DNA of 64,000 nucleotides, taken from contig SVHN01000002.1 of assembly GCA_015055805.1 (NCBI GenBank), forward strand, positions 62,001 to 126,000. Reading direction: 5' to 3'. The translations under genes and the position numbers were made by a program. Below are positions 25,705 to 32,577 of this stretch, piece by piece (the stretch's first letter is position 1; each line of letters opens with the position of its first letter). Source of the stretch: Clostridiales bacterium. Lineage in GTDB: Bacteria; Bacillota; Clostridia; Christensenellales; Borkfalkiaceae. A model generated the notes under the pieces. That model was not told the DNA's origin and did not search any database. It saw nothing but the letters and a program-made list of their open reading frames with translations.

Positions 25705-27390
25705 ATGAACTGTAAAAAATGTTCTGCGGTTATCCCCGACGGCGGATTGTTTTGTCCGTCTTGTGGGGCAAGAGCCGACGGCAACAAAGAGTGCAAAAGT
25801 TGCGGAAAGTTGATACCCGACGATTCGGTTTTCTGCATTTTCTGCGGCAATAGAGTTGACGGAAACAAACTGTGCCCTAAATGCTCAAAACCTATTCCCG
25901 AAAACGCCGTATACTGCACACATTGTCAAGCAAGAGTAGACCAAAAACAACAATGTCTTAATTGCGGAGAATACTTTGAAGGTGATTTCTGCCCAAGTTG
26001 CGGTGTTGCCGCAGGTCAGAAAAAAGCTGCCGAAAACACAGCCACCGAACCTACCCCCGCAATACCAGTTATTATTCCAGTAGTAGCAAGTGAAACAGCA
26101 GCAAGCGCAGTCCCCACTACTCAAACGGTAATTGCAAGCGCGCCACAGCTAAGCACGGCCGAAGAAAACGATTCGACTTTGGATGCTATTATTTGTACTC
26201 AATGCGGCTCTGCTGACGTAGACGTTATTGCAAAAGATATGGCAAGATGCAAAAATTGCGGCGCGCAAATTTTGATAAATAAGCCTAAAGACGTGAAAAA
26301 CGTAAGTAATACCGTACATATTCACATGGACTCTAACCTTGGTGATTCCCCCATCTCTTTTTATGCGCTGCCCGAACTAACCAACAGCCAAGACTTTTTG
26401 TCAGAGGCGTTAGCAGAATTAGCACTTGACAAAGAAACCCCCGAAGATATTATAGACAACAGCGAATTTTCCCCCGTTGATACTCAGTATAGACAATATT
26501 TAATTGCTAGCGGAACGGCGAACTTGTCTTATTCCGCGACCGTCGGTTACGACTATCAAGTAACCTATACCGAATACGTAAACGGTAAACCGCAAAAAAG
26601 AACGAGAACGGAAACCAAGTGGGAACCGTTTTCGGGAACACATACAGGCGACTACACTAGAGCAGTTGCAAACGGTGACGACGCAGAAACTAGCGACCCG
26701 TCAGGCTACCTAACCTGTTACGAACTTAATAACGAGGCGGTTGAAATAAGCAAAGTAGACTTTGCAACCGAAACTCCGTCTGCGCCCGATAAAGAAACGA
26801 TATCAAACGCCAACCAAGCAATAAAGACTGCCGCAGAAGTTCAATGCGAAAACAGTTTGCCCGGACATAGACACAGACAGTTTTCGTGTAGCGGTAGCGT
26901 TAAACTTAACAGTATGGAATGCCACGTTGCGCCCCAACACATACTTGACTACAAATATCGTGACGAAAGTAAAAAATTATATGCGCACTCTTTCTCGTCC
27001 TGCTTGGTTCGCGGAAGTATGGTAAATACCAAAAAGGAAACGGCAAACGAGATAGAACAAAGCATTAAGTTACACAATATCATTGCGCTTGCTCTAATGA
27101 TAGCGTCAATTATCGTATCGTTGACCGTTCCACTCACCTTTATTGTTGTGATATTCGGCGTTGCGGCAATCGGTTGGTTTATCTTTTTGGAAGTAATGCG
27201 CGCTAAAACAAGAAAAGCAATATACAAGAAGAAACGCCTAACCAAGCTTAAAGCGGTAATAAAATACTTAAAAGGTAAAGGCATGAACGTTCCGCAAAGG
27301 GTTTACGACATGCTTGACAAACTGTCGGAAAAAACTCCCGATCAGCCTACCGAGCAAGCCCCTGAAGAAACCATCGAGGAGGCAAAATAA
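25705..27390 (+). CDS. Membrane protein with five N-terminal zinc ribbons
   Basis: 561 residues, not a named family. Four Cys-pair ribbons follow one another within residues 1-105 (CKKCSA, CPSCGA, CKSCGK, CIFCGN, CPKCSK, CTHCQA, CLNCGE, CPSCGV). A Thr/Pro/Ala linker (about 110-155) and a fifth ribbon near 165-195 (CTQCGS, CKNCGA) follow. The middle is beta-rich with Tyr/Thr strands (YDYQVTYTEYVNGKPQKRT). Two membrane segments lie near 445-490 (ALMIASIIVSLTVPLTFIVV, then FGVAAIGWFIFLEV), and the end is basic and acidic. AAGGAG lies 8 nt before the ATG. It is coupled to the next gene and under likely XRE control. Confidence 0.78.
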   Translation: MNCKKCSAVIPDGGLFCPSCGARADGNKECKSCGKLIPDDSVFCIFCGNRVDGNKLCPKCSKPIPENAVYCTHCQARVDQKQQCLNCGEYFEGDFCPSCGVAAGQKKAAENTATEPTPAIPVIIPVVASETAASAVPTTQTVIASAPQLSTAEENDSTLDAIICTQCGSADVDVIAKDMARCKNCGAQILINKPKDVKNVSNTVHIHMDSNLGDSPISFYALPELTNSQDFLSEALAELALDKETPEDIIDNSEFSPVDTQYRQYLIASGTANLSYSATVGYDYQVTYTEYVNGKPQKRTRTETKWEPFSGTHTGDYTRAVANGDDAETSDPSGYLTCYELNNEAVEISKVDFATETPSAPDKETISNANQAIKTAAEVQCENSLPGHRHRQFSCSGSVKLNSMECHVAPQHILDYKYRDESKKLYAHSFSSCLVRGSMVNTKKETANEIEQSIKLHNIIALALMIASIIVSLTVPLTFIVVIFGVAAIGWFIFLEVMRAKTRKAIYKKKRLTKLKAVIKYLKGKGMNVPQRVYDMLDKLSEKTPDQPTEQAPEETIEEAK

Positions 27391-27887
27391 TGAGTACAGA
27401 GAAAAAGAAATTCAATTATTTAAGGTTTATAAAAATTTTGAACCGCGTATTAATTTGCTTGTGTGTCGGTATTTTGTTTGCAGGAATAAGCATGTCGGGA
27501 ATAAAACAGGAAAAATTAAAATACAACTATAAACAGTCGGACATATCAATAACCGTTCTACAAAAAACCACAAGTGCGCCCGTTTCGTTAAGCTTGCAAG
27601 TGAAAAATAAAGGCAAACAAACCATTACAAGCATAAGGGTAAAAATGACTATGAAGTCAACGGTATCTGAAAAAGATTCAGTAACCGCTAATATGGACCT
27701 AAGTTTTAAGGCGTTAGAAAAAGGAGAAACCGAAAAGACTAACGTAAAACTTGACACGACCAACTCAAAGATCATAAGTGCTGCAAGTACAAAAATAGAG
27801 TATGAATTTCAAATTATACGGATAGAATTTGAAGATGGACCCGTGCTGTATTTTGACGAAGACGGTAAGTCGTCGCTATCAAGTTAA
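27390..27887 (+). CDS. Membrane-anchored protein with extracellular beta domain
   Basis: 165 residues. One membrane helix near residues 18-36 (LNRVLICLCVGILFAGISM) is followed by a beta-rich domain with alternating hydrophobic residues (SITVLQKTTSAPVSLSLQV, SIRVKMTMKSTV). That resembles FxLYD or Ig-like accessory folds, but no family is certain. Its start overlaps the stop of the zinc-ribbon gene by 1 nt, preceded by GAGGAGG, so the two are translated together and probably act together at the membrane. Confidence 0.7.
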   Translation: MSTEKKKFNYLRFIKILNRVLICLCVGILFAGISMSGIKQEKLKYNYKQSDISITVLQKTTSAPVSLSLQVKNKGKQTITSIRVKMTMKSTVSEKDSVTANMDLSFKALEKGETEKTNVKLDTTNSKIISAASTKIEYEFQIIRIEFEDGPVLYFDEDGKSSLSS

Positions 27888-27900
27888 TCGCAAATAAACA

Positions 27901-27932
27901 AAAAATAGAGAATCGACCGATTCTCTATTTTT
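27901..27932. terminator. Bidirectional terminator between the zinc-ribbon pair and queT
   Basis: AAAAATAGAGAATCG pairs with CGATTCTCTATTTTT, 15 bp with a 2-nt gap, flanked by A-run and T-run. Confidence 0.88.
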
Positions 27933-28444
27933 TATTCTAAAAATTTTGCACCACTTTTCTTTAATCGGTTAAGGCTTACAACGAGCGGCGTACCTACGGC
28001 GTATACGGCAAGCGATTGCCCTAAAATAAGTATTAACGCTTGTATGATATAAATATATTCTAGCGCGCCGTAACAATAAACCCAAATTAGCGGCAATAAA
28101 AATGCGTTCAGTAGCACGGGGAAAAGTCCACCGACTATTATTTTAAGGGTAAGGTTTTTAATAAGTCTGCCCGCGCCGTAAGTTAATACTGCCGCGATAA
28201 GCGTAACTAGACTTCCAAAAATGATATCGGGCGGAGCGCAACCAACGATTAAGTTGGAAAGAATACAGCCGATAAATAGCGCAGGTACTGATTCTATAAA
28301 GAATAACGGCAAGAGCGTAAACGCTTCCGACACTCTCAGTTGAATAGATCCGCCTGCAAGCGGAAACACAAGCAACGATACAGCCGTGTATAAAGCCGCG
28401 ATAATTCCTGCGCGCGATAATTTTTTGACCATTGACGATTGCAT
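27932..28444 (-). CDS. queT: QueT queuosine-precursor ECF transporter S component
   Basis: 170 residues from the ATG at 28442-28444, with about five or six membrane helices. GGSIQLRVSEAFTLLPLFFI near residue 30 is the QueT signature, and GCAPPDIIFGSLVTLIAA follows. It is the substrate-binding subunit of an energy-coupling-factor importer, probably for preQ1/preQ0 or a queuosine base; the shared ECF ATPases are not in the window. I chose this ATG over a TTG at 28465 because that TTG lies inside the terminator hairpin of the preQ1 attenuator. AGAGAG precedes it. Control by the leader at 28445-28536 supports the role. Confidence 0.92.
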   Translation of the reverse strand: MQSSMVKKLSRAGIIAALYTAVSLLVFPLAGGSIQLRVSEAFTLLPLFFIESVPALFIGCILSNLIVGCAPPDIIFGSLVTLIAAVLTYGAGRLIKNLTLKIIVGGLFPVLLNAFLLPLIWVYCYGALEYIYIIQALILILGQSLAVYAVGTPLVVSLNRLKKSGAKFLE

Positions 28445-28482
28445 AAAAAAATCTCTCTTTTTCAACGCACCGAAAAAGAGAG
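28445..28482 (-). terminator. Attenuator terminator of the preQ1 leader
   Basis: On the minus strand CTCTCTTTTTC pairs with GAAAAAGAGAG around GGTGCGTT, followed by ATTTTTTT immediately before the queT ATG. Its 5' arm can instead pair with CCGAGAAAAAG at the 3' end of the aptamer, giving an antiterminator. Confidence 0.85.
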
Positions 28483-28496
28483 AATTATATTCCTTT

Positions 28497-28536
28497 TTCT
28501 CGGTTGTTTTATAGAAGTGTTATCCGAAAACCTTCT
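28497..28536 (-). ncRNA. preQ1-I riboswitch aptamer
   Basis: Minus-strand RNA: P1 is AGAAG paired with CUUCU. The loop GUUUUCGGAUAACA contains UCGG, which pairs with CCGA after an A-rich tail (AUAAAACAA), giving an H-type pseudoknot. The UAAC segment before the 3' strand of P1 contains the C expected to pair with preQ1, and the A-rich tail matches the class I pattern. It lies between a strong promoter and an intrinsic terminator in front of queT, an expected target. I infer that preQ1 binding sequesters CCGA, allows the terminator and turns queT off. Confidence 0.8.
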
Positions 28537-28543
28537 TAAACTT

Positions 28544-28572
28544 ATTATATATTAAAAACGGTTAAAAAGCAA
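28544..28572 (-). promoter_or_regulatory. Promoter for the preQ1 leader and queT
   Basis: Minus-strand TTGCTT (28567-28572), 17-nt spacer, TATAAT (28544-28549); the transcript would start at or just before the aptamer. Confidence 0.75.
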
Positions 28573-28601
28573 GAGAATTATTATAAAAAAACAAATCTTC
28601 G

Positions 28602-28630
28602 TTGACACGAAAGCGCGCGTATGGTAAAAT
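28602..28630 (+). promoter_or_regulatory. Promoter giving a likely leaderless mRNA
   Basis: TTGACA (28602-28607), 17-nt spacer, TAAAAT (28625-28630). Only 7 nt (ACTAACT) separate the -10 from the ATG at 28638, so the transcript should begin at or within 1-2 nt of the start codon. Confidence 0.75.
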
Positions 28631-28637
28631 ACTAACT

Positions 28638-29354
28638 ATGAAAAACAAAGTTTTAACGGCTGTCTTTGGCGTTTTGACCTTCGTGTTCATAATAACCGTG
28701 TCTATTTCTCTGCCGATATATTTAAGGTTCTTCTATTATATGCAGATAGAATCGCTCGGTTTAGAACGGTATTACGATTACCAAACCATAAAGACTTGCT
28801 ACGACCAAATGCTAGACTATCTGACTCTGCCCGGCGGTGAATTTTTAAGCGGCGCGCTTCCGCACACCGCTAGTTTTGCCGACCACATGAAAGACGTTAA
28901 AGGGCTTTTTATGCTCAACTTTTTCGGACTGATAATTTCTGCGCTTGGGATTATTTGCTTACTTATCTTAAACGCAAAAAAAGTCATAAAACTTTGCCGC
29001 CCGTTCGGCATGCACGTAAGTTTTATTTCCGCCGTGTCAATATTCGGATTTTTCCTAATCGTTGGCGGACTAGTCGCAATCGACTTTGAAAAGGCGTTCG
29101 TGATTTTTCATAAACTGTTCTTCCCGGGGAAAGACAACTGGCTTGTAAGTCCAACAAAAGACCCCGTAATAAAAATTTTGCCCGAAGAATTCTTCCTTGG
29201 TTGCGCTATCGTGATATTCGTTTCCATAACGGCAATATCGCTAGGCATAATTGTTTTCCAAATAATTGCTAAAAAACGCCGCCTTGGTCAAAAAAAGATA
29301 CAAAAATCTTTAGAAAACGACACAGATTTGAATTTACCTATTGACAACGATTAA
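28638..29354 (+). CDS. DUF1461 (TIGR01906-type) integral membrane protein
   Basis: 238 residues from the ATG at 28638. Four membrane segments can be seen (about 5-28, 95-118, 128-150 and 185-208). Between the first two lies an extracytoplasmic region of roughly 65 residues with YYDYQTIKTCYDQMLDYLTL and the family-type HTASFADHMKDVKGLF. The role of the family is unknown. The ATG has no Shine-Dalgarno, and the promoter -10 ends 7 nt before it, so it is probably translated from a leaderless mRNA. An in-frame upstream start at 28602 would lie within the -35 element and is rejected. Confidence 0.85.
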   Translation: MKNKVLTAVFGVLTFVFIITVSISLPIYLRFFYYMQIESLGLERYYDYQTIKTCYDQMLDYLTLPGGEFLSGALPHTASFADHMKDVKGLFMLNFFGLIISALGIICLLILNAKKVIKLCRPFGMHVSFISAVSIFGFFLIVGGLVAIDFEKAFVIFHKLFFPGKDNWLVSPTKDPVIKILPEEFFLGCAIVIFVSITAISLGIIVFQIIAKKRRLGQKKIQKSLENDTDLNLPIDND

Positions 29355-29408
29355 AAAATAATATATATTAGATGTAATATTTTTAAATTAACAAAGGAGA
29401 AAGCAACA

Positions 29409-31130
29409 ATGCTAGAAACAACCAAAAAAATGAGCAAGAAAACGATAACGCTACTTATATCGTGCGTTGTAATTCTCGCTCTCTTAATCGTTGCAGTAGC
29501 AACAGGTGGTGTAAACAACGAAATTGTTTGCCCCGATTGCCACAACGACGCGCAACCGCTATGCGAAACCTGCGGCGGACACGGTATGGTAATCGGCTCG
29601 TTCTGGGCACTTCTACCCCCGATTATCGCTATAGGTCTTGCGCTCATAACCAAGGAAGTTTATTCTTCACTATTTATCGGAATTTTATCTGGTGGAATTT
29701 TGGCGGCAGACTTCGCGCCTATGGCAACCGTTGACAACGTTATCAATATCGGTCTTATCAGTGCAGTTTCCGCAACGGCAGGTATATTCGTGTTCTTGGT
29801 TGAACTTGGCATTTTAGTATCGCTCATTAATAAGGCAGGCGGCAGCGCAGCGTTCGGCGAATGGGCAAAAACTCATATTAAAACCAAAGTCGGCGCAGCA
29901 ATCGCGACATTTGTTCTAGGCGTATTAATTTTTATCGACGACTACTTTAACTGCTTAACAGTTGGCTCGGTTATGCGCCCCGTCACCGATAAGCACAAAA
30001 TCAGCCGTTCAAAACTTGCGTTTTTAATCGACGCAACGGCTGCACCTATCTGTATGATTGCGCCTATCTCGTCTTGGGCGGCAGCAGTTTCTCAATACGC
30101 GGCGGACGGTCAAGGGCTTAACCTTTTCATTATGGCTATACCCTTTAACTTCTATTCAATCCTAACACTCGTTTTCGTGCTTTCTATCGCTTTAATGAAA
30201 TTCGACTTCGGTCCTATGAAACAGCACGAAATCAATGCGGAAAACGGCGAACTATTCTCTGGCAAACGCATTGAAGAAGCACCCTATACCCCGTCAACGC
30301 GCGGCAGAGTTTTGGATCTCGTTCTACCCATTATATTCTTGCTAGTAACCTGTGTATTTGCTCTCGTTTACGTAGGCGGAATATTTGACGGCGCAGACTT
30401 TATTACCGCATTCGGCGATACCGACGCAACGGTTGCTCTTCCTTGGGGTGGTCTTATCGCGCTTATCCTTACTATAATATATTTAGCAATAAGACGTGTA
30501 GTTGACTTCAAAGACGCAATGAAGAGTATTCCCGAAGGCTTTATCGCAATGGTTCCTGCAATACTTATATTGACCTTTGCAACCGCTCTTAAAAATATGA
30601 CCGGTGAACTTGGCGCAGCTTATTACGTTGGCGACCTTATGAACGGCGCAGCATCAACCTTGCAGAAATTCTTGCCCGCTATCGTATTCGTCGTTGCTTG
30701 TATACTTGCTTTTGCAACTGGTACAAGCTGGGGTACGTTCGGTATTCTTATTCCTATCGTAAACGCTATGTTCCCCGTTGGCAGCGGTCTTGGTACGGTA
30801 TGTATGTCCGCTTGTCTTGCAGGCGCGGTTTGCGGCGACCATTGCTCGCCCATATCCGATACGACCATTATGAGTAGCGCAGGCGCAGAATGCGAACACT
30901 TAAATCACGTAACCACGCAGATTCCTTACGCAGTATACGTTGCGGCAGTTTCGTTCGTATGCTTTATAATTGCAGGGTTCGTTCCTAACGCACTCATTAT
31001 GTTACCGCTCAGTATTGCAATAATGATAGGCTCACTCTTTGCTACTAAGTTTATAGTACAAAAACTTGAAACAAAAAAAGCAGCCGTTGCAGTAGACGAA
31101 AGCGACTCTGACGGTGCTATAGAAGAATAA
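29409..31130 (+). CDS. NhaC-family Na+/H+ antiporter with Cys4 insert
   Basis: 573 residues, a multi-helix transporter of the ion-transporter superfamily (NhaC/MleN-like). Family segments include SLFIGILSGGILAADF, the FIDDYFNCLTVGSVMRPVTD region near residue 177, APISSWAAAVSQYA, and FATGTSWGTFGILIPIVNAM near residue 437, with GDHCSPISDTTIMSSAGAEC. Between helix 1 and helix 2 is an unusual Cys pattern, C41-x2-C44-x7-C52-x2-C55, with GGHG after it, resembling half a DnaJ-type zinc finger. GGAG lies 9 nt before the ATG. The substrate may be Na+/H+ or an organic acid/amino acid exchange. Confidence 0.88.
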   Translation: MLETTKKMSKKTITLLISCVVILALLIVAVATGGVNNEIVCPDCHNDAQPLCETCGGHGMVIGSFWALLPPIIAIGLALITKEVYSSLFIGILSGGILAADFAPMATVDNVINIGLISAVSATAGIFVFLVELGILVSLINKAGGSAAFGEWAKTHIKTKVGAAIATFVLGVLIFIDDYFNCLTVGSVMRPVTDKHKISRSKLAFLIDATAAPICMIAPISSWAAAVSQYAADGQGLNLFIMAIPFNFYSILTLVFVLSIALMKFDFGPMKQHEINAENGELFSGKRIEEAPYTPSTRGRVLDLVLPIIFLLVTCVFALVYVGGIFDGADFITAFGDTDATVALPWGGLIALILTIIYLAIRRVVDFKDAMKSIPEGFIAMVPAILILTFATALKNMTGELGAAYYVGDLMNGAASTLQKFLPAIVFVVACILAFATGTSWGTFGILIPIVNAMFPVGSGLGTVCMSACLAGAVCGDHCSPISDTTIMSSAGAECEHLNHVTTQIPYAVYVAAVSFVCFIIAGFVPNALIMLPLSIAIMIGSLFATKFIVQKLETKKAAVAVDESDSDGAIEE

Positions 31131-31148
31131 AGTTTAATCGATTAAATC

Positions 31149-31190
31149 AAATCACGGCAAAGCAAACGCTTTGCCGTGATTTTTGTTTTG
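31149..31190 (+). terminator. Terminator after the NhaC gene
   Basis: AAATCACGGCAAAGC pairs with GCTTTGCCGTGATTT around AAAC, followed by TTGTTTTG. It borders the convergent doc gene, which starts its stop codon at 31191. Confidence 0.85.
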
Positions 31191-31571
31191 CTAATTTTGT
31201 TTATGATCAATTATCCAAGAACACAGTTCTTCGTATGACATTTTTCCGTCTGCCAACGAAAGCCCTATAAACACTAACTCTTCGTCGGTGTATTTTATAT
31301 TTATACCATTAATAGCCAAAAAAGAAAGCATTACGAGTAACCCTATTCTTTTATTGCCGTCAACAAACGCATGATTAGATACAAGATTGAACCCTAGCCT
31401 TGCGCCCTTTTCTTCTTTGGTTGGGTATAACTCTTTTCCACCGAAAGTTTGATAAGCCGACTCAATCGCAGAATCCAAAAGCCCAAAATCTCTCACCCCT
31501 GCACTTCCGCCACTTGATTCAATAACTAACTGTTGCAATAATAAAACCTTTTCCTTGTCAAACTTAATCAT
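31191..31571 (-). CDS. doc: Doc-type Fic-domain toxin
   Basis: 126 residues. The Fic core motif HAFVDGNKRIGLL near residue 66 matches HxFx(D)GNKRxx of Doc, which phosphorylates EF-Tu and stops translation. The N-terminal ESSGGSAGVRDFGLLDSAIE is typical of the family (death-on-curing). The catalytic His, Asp, Asn, Lys and Arg are all present, so it should be active. Its start overlaps the antitoxin stop (ATGA), the standard arrangement of the module. Confidence 0.93.
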   Translation of the reverse strand: MIKFDKEKVLLLQQLVIESSGGSAGVRDFGLLDSAIESAYQTFGGKELYPTKEEKGARLGFNLVSNHAFVDGNKRIGLLVMLSFLAINGINIKYTDEELVFIGLSLADGKMSYEELCSWIIDHKQN

Positions 31572-31804
31572 TGCGCAAGCTCCTTAAACGCCTTAATATG
31601 CTCGGTCAATATAAGCTTTGCAACAACAGTCAGCATTTCCATTTCTGATAGACCTTTGTTTTGGTCAAATTTGGAAAGCACGTATTTTGGTTTGTTGTTT
31701 TTCAAAATAACTACTTCTCCGTTTAACTCAACATTTTTCGCCACTTGAGAAAAATTCTGATTTGCTTCGGTTATAGAAATTAAATTTTTAGTATCAACTT
31801 TCAT
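31568..31804 (-). CDS. phd: Phd/YefM-family antitoxin
   Basis: 78 residues from the ATG at 31802-31804, which follows TAGGAG at 8 nt. The N-terminal DNA-binding half reads LISITEANQNFSQVAKNVE with the usual VVILKNNKPKYVLSKF. The C-terminal helix (MEMLTVVAKLILTEHIKAF) would bind and block the Fic toxin. It probably represses its own operon through the inverted repeat just upstream. A longer frame from 31837 would run through that operator and is not favoured. Confidence 0.9.
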   Translation of the reverse strand: MKVDTKNLISITEANQNFSQVAKNVELNGEVVILKNNKPKYVLSKFDQNKGLSEMEMLTVVAKLILTEHIKAFKELAQ

Positions 31805-31814
31805 TTTTTGATCT

Positions 31815-31845
31815 CCTATTAATTTTATTATACACAATTAATAGG
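31815..31845. promoter_or_regulatory. Operator of the phd-doc module
   Basis: Perfect inverted repeat CCTATTAATT (31815-31824) and AATTAATAGG (31836-31845), 11 bp apart, with a further CCTATT half site at 31856. The left arm overlaps the ribosome-binding region of phd, and the spacer holds a TATTATA -10-like stretch. It fits Phd autorepression. Confidence 0.7.
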
Positions 31846-31890
31846 ATAAATTCAACCTATTTTAGCAAAAAATATAATTTATATACAACA

Positions 31891-31926
31891 TTATTTAGGG
31901 GACGAACTGTGTTCGTACCCTAAATA
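31891..31926 (-). terminator. Hairpin after the CotF-like genes
   Basis: TTATTTAGGG and CCCTAAATAA flank an inner ACGAAC/GTTCGT hairpin. The T-run is weak, so it may stabilise the 3' end rather than terminate efficiently. Confidence 0.55.
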
Positions 31927-31930
31927 AAGA

Positions 31931-32218
31931 TTAACTCAGCTGATGCTTGGTTTTTTCAAACTGCTCTCTTAGTGCCGACAATTGCTCTTCGTCTGCCGAG
32001 TGCGCGCGGTAATAATCGTTCTCGGTCAGTTGTAAAAACACTTTTAGTTGATCGTCTGCCGTTTCTATCCAATGCCCTTTTATAGCGTTCCTAAACCCCT
32101 TGCTCACCCCTTCGGTAAGCGCGGTTGAATAAAGTTTAACAAGCGTTTTTTCCACGCTTAACATATCGATTAAAGAATCCCTTTCGTTAAGGGTAATATC
32201 TGCCTTATAGTCTGCCAT
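31931..32218 (-). CDS. CotF-like spore coat protein
   Basis: 95 residues, helical. NERDSLIDMLSVEKTLVKLY followed by STALTEGVSKGFRNAI resembles the CotF (coat F) fold, a ferritin-like helical pair found in spore coats. It follows a second short CotF-like gene by 12 nt. AGGAGAGAGA lies before the ATG. Spore-coat function is inferred from the family and from spoIIID elsewhere in the window. Confidence 0.75.
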   Translation of the reverse strand: MADYKADITLNERDSLIDMLSVEKTLVKLYSTALTEGVSKGFRNAIKGHWIETADDQLKVFLQLTENDYYRAHSADEEQLSALREQFEKTKHQLS

Positions 32219-32230
32219 TTCTCTCTCTCC

Positions 32231-32419
32231 TTATATAAGTTCATAAAGCGCGTTAAAACGCCGCTCGTGATTGTCTGCAATTTCCTTAAACGCCTCGGCC
32301 ACTTTTGGGTTAGTCATAATTCTTGAATACAGTCTTGCTTTTTTGCACGCACTCTCTTCAGCCGTTAAAAGGTCTGCTATAAACGCAATTTCTTTAGTGG
32401 TTAGCATATTATCACTCAT
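32231..32419 (-). CDS. Short CotF-like protein
   Basis: 62 residues, two predicted helices. TTKEIAFIADLLTAEESACK followed by KARLYSRIMTNPKV and ADNHERRFNALYEL resemble the N-terminal two-helix part of CotF-like proteins, with Glu/His residues spaced as in ferritin-like folds. AAGGAGAG lies before the start. It is the upstream partner of the 95-residue gene, and the two may form a single coat unit. Confidence 0.7.
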   Translation of the reverse strand: MSDNMLTTKEIAFIADLLTAEESACKKARLYSRIMTNPKVAEAFKEIADNHERRFNALYELI

Positions 32420-32495
32420 AACTATTCTCTCCTTTTATATCCTTTATTTTTCCCATTAGATAAAACTTTATACCCGATAAAACTTATTTGAACGC

Positions 32496-32532
32496 AAAAA
32501 AACTACCCGACAGGGATTAACCTATCGGGTAG
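32496..32532 (-). terminator. Terminator after the lipoprotein gene
   Basis: CTACCCGATAGG pairs with CCTGTCGGGTAG on the minus strand, followed by TTTTTTT. Confidence 0.88.
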
Positions 32533-32577
32533 ATAAAATTTAGATTTTATTTTACTGCTATTTATCCTTAATGGATA

